Below, piece after piece: positions 54,651 through 64,000 of a stretch of 64,000 nucleotides of DNA. Every line of letters starts with the position of its first letter. The first letter of the stretch is position 1. The stretch is from NCBI RefSeq assembly GCF_900101905.1, contig NZ_FNAJ01000003.1, positions 620,001-684,000 on the forward strand, in the 5' to 3' direction. Made by a program: the position numbers and the translations under genes. The DNA comes from Myxococcus virescens (lineage in GTDB: Bacteria > Myxococcota > Myxococcia > Myxococcales > Myxococcaceae). The notes below the pieces were generated by a model. It was not told where the DNA came from. It searched no databases and was given only the letters and a program-made list of their open reading frames with translations.

Positions 54651-57086
54651 TCAGTCCGCCCGGAGCGCCACCGCGGGGGAGACGCGTGCGGCCCGGCGCG
54701 CGGGCAGCAGCACCGCCAGGACGGCCACCGCCAACAGCACCGCCGCCACGGCCACGTACGTCAGTGGGTCCGTGGGCCGCACGCCGCTCAGCAGGTGCGT
54801 GAGGCCGCGGCTGGTGGCCGCCGCCAGCCCCAATCCAATGAGGAGCCCACACGCCGTCAGCCCCAGGTAGCGGCCGAGCACCAGCCCCAGCACCTGCGCC
54901 TGACGCGCGCCCAGCGCCATGCGGATGCCCAGCTCGCGGGTGCGCTGCAGCACCGCGTAGGCCACGACGCCATAGAGGCCCACCGCCGACAGCACCATCG
55001 CCAGCGCCGCGAAGGCCCCCGCCAGCAACAGGTAGAAGCGCAGCGGCGCCACCGTGCGGTCAACCACCGAGGCCAGCGTGCGGACACTGCCGGGCGCCAG
55101 ACTCGCATCCAACGCGCGAATCTCCGCGCGAGCCGCGGGAGCCAGGTCGAGCGGCGCCCCCTTCGTCCGCAGCAGCACCACCAAGCTCGTGGTCCGCGCC
55201 TGCACGTAGGGCACGTACACCTCCGGCAGGGACGGCGCGCCAAGCCCTTCCAGCGCCATGTCGTCCACCACGCCCACCACGCGTCCGCCCATGGCACCGC
55301 TGCCCCAGTCCATGCCGGTGTCCAACGTACGCCCCAGGGGCTCTTCGCCAGGCCAGAAGCGGCGCGCCGCCGCAGCGTTGACCAGCACCGCGCGCCCACC
55401 CGCGCCCTGGTCCGCCGCCGAGATTCCCCGGCCCTGAAGCACCTTCACGCGCAGGGCCTCCAGCGCCCCGGGCGTCACGATGCGCACGCTGGCCTGCCAG
55501 GGCTCCGTCCCCTCCGGAACGGGCCGCATCGGGTCCTTCACGGGAACGGTCCACCGGGCCCCATCCAGTGGAAGCCCATTCACGGCACCAACCTGCTCCA
55601 CGCCGGGCAGCGCCCGCAGCCGCTCGAGCAACGTGTCATAGAAGGCCGCGGGCGCGGCGGTGCCAAAGCCATAGTGAAGCGGCGGCAGGTCCACCTTCAC
55701 CGTCAGCACGCCCTCGGGGTCGAAGCCGGGCTGGGCCCGTTGCAGGTGCACGAAGCTGCGCAGCAACAACCCCGCGCACACCAGCAGCAGCACCGCCAGC
55801 GCCGTCTCCGCCACGACGAGCACGGAGCGCGTGCGATGCCCCTGCGCGCCGCCACCCCCGCCGCCCACCACCCGCTTCAACCCACGAATCAGGTCCAGCC
55901 GCCCCGCCTGGAGCGCGGGCACCAGCCCGAACAGCAGTGTCGTCAGCACGGCCAGTCCCGCGGTGAAGGCCAGCACCGGGCCATCCAGCGATACCTCTTC
56001 GATGCGGGGAATGTCCTGAGGCCCCCACGTGGCCAGCGCATCCAGCGCCCACATCGCCACCAGCAGCCCCACGGCCGCGCCCAGCCCCGCGAGCACGCCG
56101 CACTCCACCAACAGCTCACGTGCGATGCGGCCACGGCTCGCGCCCAGGGCGATGCGCACGGAGACTTCGCCCTCACGCGAGGCTGCCCGCGCCAGGAGCA
56201 GGTGCGTGAGGTTCGCGCACGCAATGAGCAACACCAAGCCCACCGCGCCCAGCATCAACAGGAGCGACGGCCGGACGTTGCCCACCAGCACGTCGCGCAG
56301 CGGCTCCACGCGCGCATCCTTGCCCTCGTTCGTCTGGGGGTACTGCTCCGCGAGACGGTGGGCGATGGCGGAGAGCTCGGTGCGCGCGGACTCCAGCGCC
56401 ACGTCCGGGCCCAGGCGGCCGTACACCTCCAGCCAGTGCGCCCCGCGCCCCTCGGGCTTCGTCATGCCCTCTTCCCAGAGCAGCGGGCTCCACAGCTCCG
56501 AGCGTGCGGGGAAGTCGAAGCCCGGCGCCATCACCCCCACCACCGTCCACGGCTCCGGAGCGCCCAGGTCCACCGAGCGCCCCAGCACGGCGGCGCTCCC
56601 GCCGAAGCGCCGCTGCCACAGCGCATGGGAAATCACCGCCACCTTCGGAGCGCCGGGCCGGACGTCATCGGGGTGAAGCGCGCGCCCCAACTGCACGCGA
56701 GCGCCCAGCATCGGGAAGAAGTCGCCCGTCACCATCCCCGCCTGCACCTTCTCCGGCGAGGTGTCCGCGCTATCCGCAGCCAGCGTCACCGCCACGGGCG
56801 CCACCGCGGACAGGCCCTTCAGCGTGCGGCTCTGCTCACGCAGGTCCATGAAGTCCAGCACGGAGGTGGGCCCCGGCCCCTGCGTCCTCAGGCTGTACAC
56901 GCGCACCAGACGGGCGTCGTCGTGCATGGGCAGCGGCCGCAGCAACACGGCATTCACCACGCTGAAGATGGAGACGTTGGCGCCAATCCCAAGCGCGAGC
57001 GTGGCCACCGCGACCAGCGTGAAGGTGGGACTGCCACGAAGCCGGCGCAACGCGAAGCGGAGGTCCTGGCCAAGGGTCATCGTCAT
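54651..57086 (-). CDS. MacB-like permease of the ADOP family
   Basis: 811 aa from the ATG at 57086 (MTMTLGQDLRFALRRLRGSP). Architecture of an acidobacterial duplicated orphan permease: an N-terminal TM followed by an MacB-PCD periplasmic domain, three FtsX-like TM helices (LLLMLGAVGLVLLIACANLT and on), then a second periplasmic domain and a second FtsX block ending AALAMVLSAVGLYGVVAYAV to the C-terminus. No ATPase gene is adjacent, as is usual for orphan ADOP genes. It may export or mechanotransmit with a distant MacB-type ATPase; substrate unknown. Confidence 0.88.
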   Translation of the reverse strand: MTMTLGQDLRFALRRLRGSPTFTLVAVATLALGIGANVSIFSVVNAVLLRPLPMHDDARLVRVYSLRTQGPGPTSVLDFMDLREQSRTLKGLSAVAPVAVTLAADSADTSPEKVQAGMVTGDFFPMLGARVQLGRALHPDDVRPGAPKVAVISHALWQRRFGGSAAVLGRSVDLGAPEPWTVVGVMAPGFDFPARSELWSPLLWEEGMTKPEGRGAHWLEVYGRLGPDVALESARTELSAIAHRLAEQYPQTNEGKDARVEPLRDVLVGNVRPSLLLMLGAVGLVLLIACANLTHLLLARAASREGEVSVRIALGASRGRIARELLVECGVLAGLGAAVGLLVAMWALDALATWGPQDIPRIEEVSLDGPVLAFTAGLAVLTTLLFGLVPALQAGRLDLIRGLKRVVGGGGGGAQGHRTRSVLVVAETALAVLLLVCAGLLLRSFVHLQRAQPGFDPEGVLTVKVDLPPLHYGFGTAAPAAFYDTLLERLRALPGVEQVGAVNGLPLDGARWTVPVKDPMRPVPEGTEPWQASVRIVTPGALEALRVKVLQGRGISAADQGAGGRAVLVNAAAARRFWPGEEPLGRTLDTGMDWGSGAMGGRVVGVVDDMALEGLGAPSLPEVYVPYVQARTTSLVVLLRTKGAPLDLAPAARAEIRALDASLAPGSVRTLASVVDRTVAPLRFYLLLAGAFAALAMVLSAVGLYGVVAYAVLQRTRELGIRMALGARQAQVLGLVLGRYLGLTACGLLIGLGLAAATSRGLTHLLSGVRPTDPLTYVAVAAVLLAVAVLAVLLPARRAARVSPAVALRAD

Positions 57087-57279
57087 GTCCAGGACGCCCG
57101 AGCATGCCGCGTGCCACCCCCGGCGTACAGGCCATCTGGACGAAGCGAGAAGCCCGGTTGCACGGGAATGGGAATCGGAGTCCCGCATCCGGACATCCCG
57201 CGCGCATCCGCGTGTCGTTTCTCCCACCCCGTCCAGCGTCCGCGTTATCCCTCCACCATTCCCGACCGAAGGAGCCGCG

Positions 57280-58353
57280 ATGAGCCCGCACCGAACGAAC
57301 GAAGCCCTCCAGAAGCTGGGCATTCAACACCCCATCATCCAGGGCCCCTTCGGAGGCGGGCTCTCCACCGAACGGCTCGCGGCGGCGGTGTCGAACCTCG
57401 GAGGGCTGGGCTCGTATGGGGCGTATCAGCTCCCGCCCGAAGAGATTGGCCGCGTGGCGGACCGGATTCGGGCGCTGACGGACAAGCCCTTCGCGCTGAA
57501 CCTCTGGGTCTCCGACCATGACGCGGGAGGAGACGCGCTCAGCCATGAGGATTTCGACCGCATCTACCGCCTCTTCGAGCCGTACTACCGCGAGCTCGGC
57601 GTGGAGAAGCCCGCCATGCCCGAGCGCTTCCACCACCGCTTCGAGGACCAGGTAGAGGCGCTGCTCGAAGCCCGTCCCCCCATCTTCAGCTTCGTGTTCG
57701 GCGTGCCCCCCGCCTCGGTCCTGGCGGAGTGCCGGCGCAAGGGCATCCTCACCTCCGGCGCGGCCACCACGCTGGCCGAAGCTGAGGCCCTGGACGCGGC
57801 GGGCGTCGACCTCATCGTGGCCACGGGCTTCGAGGCGGGCGGACACCGTCCGTCCTTCCTCGCGCGCGCCGAGGACTCGCTGATGGGGACGCTGGCCCTC
57901 ACGCCGCTCGTCGCCGACCGCGTGAAGGCACCCGTCATCTCGGCGGGCGGCATCGCGGATGGCCGAGGCATTCGCGCCGCGCTCACACTGGGCGCCCAGG
58001 CCGCGCAACTGGGAACGGCGTTCCTTGCCTGCGAGGAATCGGGGACGACGGACGCCCACCGCGAGCTGCTCTTCAGCGACCGCGCGAAGCACACCACCTT
58101 GACGAGGTCCTTCACGGGCCGGCTGGCGCGAGGCATGCGCAATCGCTGGACAGAGGAGGTGGCCCATCAGCTGTCAGCGCTCGCGCCCTTCCCCATCCAG
58201 GGCTGGTTCCTGTCGAAGCTCAAGCCCGCGGCCGTCAAGGCGGGCCGCACGGACCTCGTGTCGCTCTGGGCAGGACAGGCCACGCCCAACCTGCGGCACC
58301 GGACCGTGCCCGCCCTGATGGAATCCCTCATCAAGGAACTCTCGGCTTCGTGA
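57280..58353 (+). CDS. Nitronate monooxygenase (2-nitropropane dioxygenase family)
   Basis: 357 aa from the ATG at 57280 after GAAGGAG. FMN TIM-barrel family signatures: HPIIQGPFGGGLSTERLAAA, VSNLGGLGSYGA, FVFGVPP, VATGFEAGGHR (phosphate-binding), APVISAGGIADGRG, and GTAFLACEESGTTDAHRELL. It oxidises alkyl nitronates to the carbonyl and nitrite, detoxifying nitro compounds, in the cytosol. It is 193 bp from the divergent ADOP permease start, 160 bp before a DsbA-like gene. Confidence 0.92.
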   Translation: MSPHRTNEALQKLGIQHPIIQGPFGGGLSTERLAAAVSNLGGLGSYGAYQLPPEEIGRVADRIRALTDKPFALNLWVSDHDAGGDALSHEDFDRIYRLFEPYYRELGVEKPAMPERFHHRFEDQVEALLEARPPIFSFVFGVPPASVLAECRRKGILTSGAATTLAEAEALDAAGVDLIVATGFEAGGHRPSFLARAEDSLMGTLALTPLVADRVKAPVISAGGIADGRGIRAALTLGAQAAQLGTAFLACEESGTTDAHRELLFSDRAKHTTLTRSFTGRLARGMRNRWTEEVAHQLSALAPFPIQGWFLSKLKPAAVKAGRTDLVSLWAGQATPNLRHRTVPALMESLIKELSAS

Positions 58354-58512
58354 AGCGGCGCGCCCCCCAGCCATACGAGCGCAGAGCGCACGGCAACGGC
58401 CCGCACGCCCGGCTGGAGTCCAGGAGGACCGGCGCCACTGCATCCCGTGCCCGCACGGGGATGGCCACCGTGAGGAGATGTCCCCTGCGGGGGACTTCAA
58501 GGAGCCTCGCCC

Positions 58513-59154
58513 ATGGCCCAATCGGACACGCCGGTCCGCCTCGACGTCTGGAGCGATTACGTCTGCCCCTTCTGCTACCTCGAGCTCCCCGTCCTCGAGC
58601 AGTTACATGCCCGGCTGGGCTCGGCGCTCGACATCCACTGGCGCGCGTTCGAGCTGCGTCCGGTGCCCGCGCGGCCGCTCGCCCCGGTGACTGAGCCCCC
58701 GCGGTCGGCCTGGGCCCGCACCGTCTACCCGTTGGCCGAGCAGCGGGGCCTGACGATGAAGCCCCCGCCGGTCCAACCGAAGAGCCGGCTGGCGCTCGAA
58801 GCCGCCGAGTTCGCCAAGGACGCCGGCGCCTTCTCCCCGTTCCATGAGGCCCTCTTCCGCGCCTTCTTCGCGGACGGCCGGGACATCGGGGACCTGCGCG
58901 TGCTGGGGGCGCTAGCGGAGGACGTGGGCATGGACCGCGAGTCCCTGACACGCGCACTGGAGGCCGGCCGGTACACCGCGCGCGTGCTCGCCGACGAGGA
59001 GGAGGCCCAACGGCTGGGCATCCGCGGCGTCCCGGCCATGCGGCTCGCGGGCAATGGGCCCGTGCTCCTGCTGAACGGCGCTCAGCCAGAAGAAACCGTT
59101 CGCGCCGCCTTCATGCGCGTCCGGCCGGGCCCCTCCCTGAGTGCCGTCCACTGA
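58513..59154 (+). CDS. DsbA/FrnE-family thiol oxidoreductase
   Basis: 213 aa without signal peptide, so cytosolic like FrnE. Thioredoxin-fold with CPFC redox motif (Cys18, Cys21) in DVWSDYVCPFCYLELPVLEQ. The inserted helical domain (about 60-145) and the cis-Pro region GIRGVPAMRL near the C-terminus are present. FrnE homologues protect against oxidative stress or assist polyketide assembly; a specific role is not evident. It starts 160 bp after the nitronate monooxygenase stop; cotranscription is possible. Confidence 0.88.
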   Translation: MAQSDTPVRLDVWSDYVCPFCYLELPVLEQLHARLGSALDIHWRAFELRPVPARPLAPVTEPPRSAWARTVYPLAEQRGLTMKPPPVQPKSRLALEAAEFAKDAGAFSPFHEALFRAFFADGRDIGDLRVLGALAEDVGMDRESLTRALEAGRYTARVLADEEEAQRLGIRGVPAMRLAGNGPVLLLNGAQPEETVRAAFMRVRPGPSLSAVH

Positions 59155-59209
59155 GCGCGCGGCCACCGCCGTCCTGGCGGGAGCACTTCGCGCCGAATAG
59201 GGTGCCGAC

Positions 59210-59977
59210 ATGGAGCACCGCCCGACCCTTGTCTTCGCTGATGGCGCCTGTTCAGGAAACCCTGGCCCGGGTGGCTGGGGGAGCATCATCGTCACGCCCG
59301 ACGGGCTGGTGACGGAGCTGGGCGGCCACGAGCCGGAGACCACCAACAACCGGATGGAGCTGACGGCCGTGGGCAAGGCCCTGCGCCACCTGGAGCGCGC
59401 GCCGGGCCCCATCCACATCCACACGGACTCCACGTATGTGATTCAGGGCGCCACCAAGTGGGCGTTCGGCTGGAGCCGGCGCGGGTGGAAGACGGCCGAG
59501 GGCGGCGAGGTCGCCAACGCCATCTATTGGAAACGGCTGATGGCGCTCCTGGCGCAGCGCAAGGAGAACCATGCCACAGAGGCCGCCGCCGTGGCGTGGT
59601 TCTACATCCGGGGCCACGTGGGCGTTCCCGGCAACGAGCGCGTGGACGCCATCGCCGTGGCCTATTCCAAGGGGCGTGACGCGAGGCTCTACACCGGCCC
59701 GCTCCACGGCTACGGCGTGGCGGTGCACGACCTGCCGGAGGACATGTCACTGCCTCCAGAGAAGCCCAAGGAACAGCGGGAGGCCGCGGCCAAGGCGTAC
59801 TCCTACCTGAGTCAGGTGGGCAGCTCCGTGAAGCGCCACGCCTCCTGGGCCGCGTGTGAGCGCCGGGTAAAAGGTGTGTCCGGCGCCCGTTTCAAGAAGA
59901 CAAAGAACGCGTTGGATGAAGCCAAAGTGCTGGAGGACTGGGGCTTCAAGGGCCAGGACGTCCCGTCGGAAGACTGA
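59210..59977 (+). CDS. rnhA: Ribonuclease HI with C-terminal viroplasmin-like domain
   Basis: 255 aa. Hydrolyses the RNA of RNA:DNA hybrids. RNase H fold at residues 1-155 with DGACSGNPGPGG (Asp11), NNRMELTAV (Glu50), HTDSTYV (Asp73), His136 and DAIAVAYS (Asp146), the complete catalytic tetrad. After a linker rich in Pro/Glu, residues 197-243 (AYSYLSQVG, RHASWAACERRVKGVSGARFKK, shown in part) fit the caulimovirus viroplasmin/HBD domain that binds hybrids in eukaryotic RNase H1, where it is N-terminal. Here it lies at the C-terminus. Such order is uncommon and could raise processivity or affinity. Confidence 0.88.
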   Translation: MEHRPTLVFADGACSGNPGPGGWGSIIVTPDGLVTELGGHEPETTNNRMELTAVGKALRHLERAPGPIHIHTDSTYVIQGATKWAFGWSRRGWKTAEGGEVANAIYWKRLMALLAQRKENHATEAAAVAWFYIRGHVGVPGNERVDAIAVAYSKGRDARLYTGPLHGYGVAVHDLPEDMSLPPEKPKEQREAAAKAYSYLSQVGSSVKRHASWAACERRVKGVSGARFKKTKNALDEAKVLEDWGFKGQDVPSED

Positions 59978-60057
59978 GGCAGCCCCTCCAAGCCCATTGC
60001 CCCGCCGGTCCATTGCGCCTATGGGTCGGTGCCACTCCCATCCCGCGAGGACGCAGC

Positions 60058-61947
60058 ATGGCTCAAGAGCCTCTCCATATCGCCTCGGAGTTCCCGGCCC
60101 CGTCGGTGGAAGACTGGCGCCGGCTCGTGGACAAGGACCTGAAGGGCAAGCCCTTCACCGCGCTCCAGTCGCAGCTGGAAGGCGGCCTGTCGCTCCAGCC
60201 GCTCTACACGCAGCAGGACGCCGCCGTCGCGCCGCCCGAGCCGCCCGGCGTGGCCCCCTACGTGCGCGGCACCCAGGCCCTGGGCCTGACCGAGGGTGGA
60301 TGGGTGGTGTGCCAGGAGTACAGCGAGCCGGACGTGACGCAGGCCGCCGAGGCCATCCGCACGGACCTGGACCGGGGCGGCTGGGGCGTGTGGCTCCACC
60401 TGGGCGGCACGCACGGCATTCGCGTACCGGATGCCGAGGCGCTGCGGCGCCTGCTCGCCCACGCGCCACTGGACACGACGCCCGTCCACCTGGAGCCCGA
60501 GTCGGACCCGCTGGCCGCCGCCCAGCACCTGCTCCACGTCGCGGAGCAGACGGGCGTGTCCCGCGCGGCGCTGAAGGGCAGCCTCGGCGTGGATCCGCTC
60601 GGCATCCTGGCCCGCATGGGCTCGCTGCCCATGGGGCTGGATGCGACGCTGTCCCAGGCCGCGCCCCTGGTCACCTCGCTGCGTGAAGCCGCGCCCGGCC
60701 TCCGGGTGCTGCTCGTGTCCACGCGCGCCTACGCGGACGCGGGCGCCACATCGGTGCACGAGCTGGCCTGGGCCATCGCCACGGGCGTGGCGTACCTGCG
60801 CGGACTGGAGCGCGCGGGCGTCTCCCCCGACGTCGCGGCGCGCTCCGTCCAGTTCGCCATCTCCGTGGGGGGACAGTTCTTCCCAGAGATTGCCCGCCTG
60901 CGCGCGGCGAGGCTCTTGTGGTCCAAGGCCGTGGCGGCCTGTGGCGGCTCGCCGGAGGCCCAGGCCATGGTGCTGCACGCGCGCACCGCGAGCACCACGA
61001 AGACGCAGCGGGACCCGTGGGTGAACATCCTCCGCGCCACCGCGGAGTCCTTCGCCGCCGTCGTCGGTGGCGCGGACAGCGTCAGCACCTCGCCGTTCGA
61101 CGAAGCCCTGGGCACGCCCGACGCGTCCGCCCGCCGGCTGGCGCGCAATACGCAGCTCATCCTGCGCGACGAGTCGAGCCTCAACCGCGTCGCCGACCCC
61201 GCGGGCGGCAGCTACTACCTGGAGCAGCTCACGCAGGACATCGCCCGCGCGGCGTGGACCGAGCTGCGGCGCATCGAGGCGCTGGGCGGCATGGAGCAAG
61301 CGCTCACGAGCGGCGACGTGGCCCGCGTGCTCGCGGAGACGCGCGCGGCGCGCGACAAGGCCGTGCGCACCCGCCGCCTGCCCATTGTCGGCGTGAGTGA
61401 GTTCCCCCACCTGGGCGAAACGCCCGTTCAGCGGGAGCCCCGCGCCGAGGCGTCCCCGGCGCCCGCGACATCGGGCCCCCTGCCGCTGCGCCCGGCGCGA
61501 GTGGCCGAACCCTTCGAGGCGCTGCGCGACGCGAGCGACCGCTACCTCGCCGCGCACGGTGCGCGCCCCAAGGCCTTCCTCGCCAGCCTGGGCACCGTGG
61601 CCGAGCACACCACCCGCTCCACGTGGACGGCCAACGTCCTGGCCGCGGGCGGTATCGAGCCGGCGGACCAGCATGGCTTCGCGGACATCGCGGACGCGGT
61701 GGCCCGCTTCCAGGCATCAGGCGCGCCGCTCGCCGTCATCTCCGGGCCAGACGCGCTGTATCCAGAATGGGTGCCCGCGTTGACGGCGGCGCTGAAGTCG
61801 AAGGGCGCGCGCGCGGTGGCCGTGGCAGGCCGGCCCGGTGACCATGAGGCCGCCTTCCGCGCGGCCGGCGTGGACGTCTTCTTCTACGCGGGAGCGGACC
61901 TGTTCGCGCTCCTGTCCTCACTGCACCAGCAGCTCGGAGTGGCCTGA
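60058..61947 (+). CDS. mutA: Methylmalonyl-CoA mutase small (beta) subunit
   Basis: 629 aa from the ATG at 60058 (GAGG upstream). The TIM-barrel substrate-like domain (about 40-460: [19 protein letters not shown] and [20 protein letters not shown], the conserved Arg-Asp pair) is joined to a C-terminal B12-like flavodoxin fold that lacks the DxHxxG cobalamin ligand, as in other beta subunits, and is thus non-catalytic. It forms a heterodimer with the large subunit. The stop overlaps the next start as TGATG, coupling the two. In myxobacteria the enzyme feeds propionyl-/methylmalonyl-CoA units to succinyl-CoA and to polyketides. Confidence 0.93.
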   Translation: MAQEPLHIASEFPAPSVEDWRRLVDKDLKGKPFTALQSQLEGGLSLQPLYTQQDAAVAPPEPPGVAPYVRGTQALGLTEGGWVVCQEYSEPDVTQAAEAIRTDLDRGGWGVWLHLGGTHGIRVPDAEALRRLLAHAPLDTTPVHLEPESDPLAAAQHLLHVAEQTGVSRAALKGSLGVDPLGILARMGSLPMGLDATLSQAAPLVTSLREAAPGLRVLLVSTRAYADAGATSVHELAWAIATGVAYLRGLERAGVSPDVAARSVQFAISVGGQFFPEIARLRAARLLWSKAVAACGGSPEAQAMVLHARTASTTKTQRDPWVNILRATAESFAAVVGGADSVSTSPFDEALGTPDASARRLARNTQLILRDESSLNRVADPAGGSYYLEQLTQDIARAAWTELRRIEALGGMEQALTSGDVARVLAETRAARDKAVRTRRLPIVGVSEFPHLGETPVQREPRAEASPAPATSGPLPLRPARVAEPFEALRDASDRYLAAHGARPKAFLASLGTVAEHTTRSTWTANVLAAGGIEPADQHGFADIADAVARFQASGAPLAVISGPDALYPEWVPALTAALKSKGARAVAVAGRPGDHEAAFRAAGVDVFFYAGADLFALLSSLHQQLGVA

Positions 61948-64000
61948 TGCGCCCCCACGTACCGGACTTCTCGGGCATCGACTTCGACGCCCCCGAAACG
62001 CACTCCGCCGCGCCCACGCGCGACCAGCAACTGCGTCAGGCCGGCGACGCCACGCGCAACGCCGAGCGCTGGGACACGCCCGAGGGCATCCCCGTCAAGC
62101 CGGTGTACACGCGCGAGGACATGGAGGGCGTGGAGCACCTGGGCTCGCTGCCGGGCCTGCCGCCCTTCGTGCGCGGCCCCTACTCCACCATGTACGTGCA
62201 GCAGCCGTGGACGGTGCGGCAGTACGCCGGCTTCTCCACGGCCGAGGCCTCCAACGCCTTCTACCGCCGCAACCTCGCGGCGGGGCAGAAGGGCCTGTCC
62301 ATCGCCTTCGACCTCGCGACGCACCGGGGCTACGACAGCGACCATCCCCGCGTGGCGGGTGACGTGGGCATGGCGGGCGTGGCCATCGACTCCATCAAGG
62401 ACATGCGCATCCTGTTCGACCGGATTCCGCTCGACCAGATGAGCGTGTCCATGACGATGAACGGGGCCGTGCTCCCGGTGCTGGCGCTCTACGTGGTCGC
62501 CGCCGAGGAGCAGGGCGTGCGCCCCGAGCAGCTCAGCGGGACCATCCAGAACGACATCCTCAAGGAGTTCATGGTCCGCAACACGTACATCTACCCGCCG
62601 GCTCCGTCGATGCGCATCATCGGCGACATCTTCCGCTTCACGGCGGAGAAGATGCCGCGCTTCAACAGCATCAGCATCAGCGGCTACCACATGCAGGAAG
62701 CCGGGGCGACGCAGAACCTGGAGCTGGGCTACACGCTGGCGGATGGCGTGGAGTACGTGCGCGCCGGACTCGCGGCGGGGCTGAGCGTGGACGCCTTCGC
62801 GCCGCGCCTGTCCTTCTTCTGGGCCATTGGCATGAACTTCTTCATGGAAGTGGCCAAGATGCGCGCCGCCCGCCTGCTCTGGGCGAAGCTCATCAAGGGC
62901 TTCTCCCCGAAGACGGACAAGAGCCTGGCGCTGCGCACCCACAGCCAGACGTCTGGCTGGAGCCTCACCGCGCAGGACGTCTTCAACAACGTCGTGCGCA
63001 CCTGCGTGGAGGCCATGGCCGCCACCCAGGGCCACACGCAGAGCCTGCACACCAACTCACTGGACGAGGCCATCGCGCTGCCCACCGACTTCAGCGCGCG
63101 CATCGCCCGCAACACCCAGCTCTATCTCCAGTTGGAGAGCGGCACCACGCGCGTCATCGACCCCTGGGGTGGCAGCTACTACGTGGAGCGCCTCACGCAC
63201 GAACTGGCGCACAAGGCGTGGGCCCACATCCAGGAGGTCGAGGCGCTGGGCGGCATGACGAAGGCCATCGAGGCCGGCCTGCCCAAGCTGCGCATCGAGG
63301 AGGCGGCGGCGCGCACCCAGGCGCGCATCGACTCCGGCCGCCAGGCCATCATCGGCGTGAACAAGTACCCGCCCGAGCGCGAGGACTCCATCGAGATTCT
63401 CAAGGTGGACAACTCGGCGGTGCGCGAGGCGCAGATTGCCCGGCTGCGCGAGCTGCGCGCCGAGCGCAACGCGGAGGACGTCCGCCGCAAGCTGGACGCG
63501 CTCACCGAGGCGGGACGGCGCGGCGAGGGCAACCTGCTGGCGCTGGCCATCGACGCGGCCCGCGCCAAGGCGACGGTGGGCGAAATCAGCGACGCGCTCG
63601 AGAAGGTGTTCGGGCGCTACGAGGCCACGGTGCGCAGCGTGACGGGTGTGTATTCCAGCGAAGCGGGCAAGGACGCCCAGGGAATCATCGACGCGCGCGA
63701 GAAGGCGGACGCGTTCCTCGCGCGCTTCGGCCGCCGGCCGCGCATCCTCATCGCGAAGATGGGGCAGGACGGGCATGACCGCGGCCAGAAGGTCATCGCC
63801 ACCGCGTTCGCGGACCTGGGCTTCGACGTGGACATCGGTCCCCTGTTCCAGACGCCCGAGGAGTCCGCGCGGCAGGCGGTGGAGAACGACGTGCACGTCG
63901 TGGGCGCCAGCTCGCTCGCCGCCGGCCACCTGACGCTGGTGCCGCAGCTCAAGCAGGCCCTCAAGGCGCTGGGCCGCGAGGACATCATGGTCGTCGTGGG
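61947..64000 (+). CDS. mutB: Methylmalonyl-CoA mutase large (alpha) subunit, 3' end outside window
   Basis: Start ATG at 61947, overlapping the mutA stop. At least 684 residues; the family is about 720-735, so about 40-50 are missing beyond the window. Substrate domain: [75 protein letters not shown] and [20 protein letters not shown]. The B12-binding domain shows the cobalamin ligand motif GQDGHDRG and [11 protein letters not shown]. It interconverts (R)-methylmalonyl-CoA and succinyl-CoA with adenosylcobalamin. A G-protein chaperone (MeaB) is not seen in the window. Confidence 0.96.
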   Translation, partial: MRPHVPDFSGIDFDAPETHSAAPTRDQQLRQAGDATRNAERWDTPEGIPVKPVYTREDMEGVEHLGSLPGLPPFVRGPYSTMYVQQPWTVRQYAGFSTAEASNAFYRRNLAAGQKGLSIAFDLATHRGYDSDHPRVAGDVGMAGVAIDSIKDMRILFDRIPLDQMSVSMTMNGAVLPVLALYVVAAEEQGVRPEQLSGTIQNDILKEFMVRNTYIYPPAPSMRIIGDIFRFTAEKMPRFNSISISGYHMQEAGATQNLELGYTLADGVEYVRAGLAAGLSVDAFAPRLSFFWAIGMNFFMEVAKMRAARLLWAKLIKGFSPKTDKSLALRTHSQTSGWSLTAQDVFNNVVRTCVEAMAATQGHTQSLHTNSLDEAIALPTDFSARIARNTQLYLQLESGTTRVIDPWGGSYYVERLTHELAHKAWAHIQEVEALGGMTKAIEAGLPKLRIEEAAARTQARIDSGRQAIIGVNKYPPEREDSIEILKVDNSAVREAQIARLRELRAERNAEDVRRKLDALTEAGRRGEGNLLALAIDAARAKATVGEISDALEKVFGRYEATVRSVTGVYSSEAGKDAQGIIDAREKADAFLARFGRRPRILIAKMGQDGHDRGQKVIATAFADLGFDVDIGPLFQTPEESARQAVENDVHVVGASSLAAGHLTLVPQLKQALKALGREDIMVVV

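Noticed and set aside
54795-57521. 908-codon plus-strand open frame over the ADOP permease gene
   Set aside because: It is antisense to a well-supported permease. Its Arg/Gln/His/Ala-rich translation is typical of a frame kept open by high GC content.

Overview
The window is GC-rich (roughly 70 %) chromosomal DNA from a myxobacterium, most likely Myxococcus, Corallococcus or Pyxidicoccus. The evidence is the strong G/C bias at third codon positions, many lipoproteins with acidic Gly/Asp/Pro-rich linkers, a DUF4215 cysteine-rich-repeat protein, TPR proteins with AgmX/PglI-type C-termini, an ADOP-type permease and a CotH-kinase lipoprotein. I saw no rRNA, tRNA, CRISPR array, prophage or insertion sequence. 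The genus is inference.

Layout. 0-9 kb: 3' part of a multihaem cytochrome c translationally coupled to an exported glycan-binding-type protein, a lipoprotein, a PIN-domain protein, a DEAD-box helicase, a 2OG-Fe(II) oxygenase, an M74/LysM murein endopeptidase, deoD and a TonB-like protein. 9-16 kb: a cytochrome P450, an uncharacterised protein, a secreted protein that looks foreign, a 0.67-kb gene-free stretch with a duplicated 37-bp unit and a heptanucleotide array, an orphan AbiGi-type abortive-infection antitoxin, and a CotH-kinase lipoprotein. 16-29 kb: asnS, a coiled-coil protein, a family-2 O-methyltransferase, a fused membrane/spermidine-synthase-like protein with an internal duplication, an actinobacterial-type SAM methyltransferase, a coiled-coil lipoprotein, a TPR/AgmX protein, a fibro-slime/DUF4215 lipoprotein and an M20 peptidase.

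29-44.5 kb: a decayed GH18 chitinase, thiD, an M3 oligopeptidase lipoprotein, an acetyl-CoA hydrolase/transferase, a TPR protein, dusA, a quinone-reductase-like dehydrogenase, a DUF47-Pit phosphate uptake pair, then a threonine attenuator (a 42-codon leader with eight consecutive Thr codons, mutually exclusive hairpins and an intrinsic terminator) ahead of a fused aspartokinase/homoserine dehydrogenase. A HEWGH metalloprotease-like lipoprotein and a small lipoprotein follow. 44.5-64 kb: a 380-bp intergenic region with three strong hairpins, a second membrane/spermidine-synthase-like fusion, an orphan TAXI binding protein, divergent rsgA and an EF-G-binding-type zinc-finger gene, a large exported protein, a minisatellite, a DUF488 protein, an ADOP permease, nitronate monooxygenase, DsbA/FrnE, RNase HI with a C-terminal viroplasmin-like domain, and methylmalonyl-CoA mutase (small subunit, then a large subunit cut by the window end).

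Most genes are single units or two-gene operons. Real functional couplings are cytochrome c/glycan-binding protein (stop-start overlap), DUF47/Pit, leader/thrA, metalloprotease/lipoprotein, and mutA/mutB (TGATG overlap). Many gene ends carry perfect GC-rich hairpins without a U-tract; the thrA attenuator terminator is the exception, with a clear U-tract. The most interesting elements are the thrA attenuator and the structured region at 44.6-44.8 kb.
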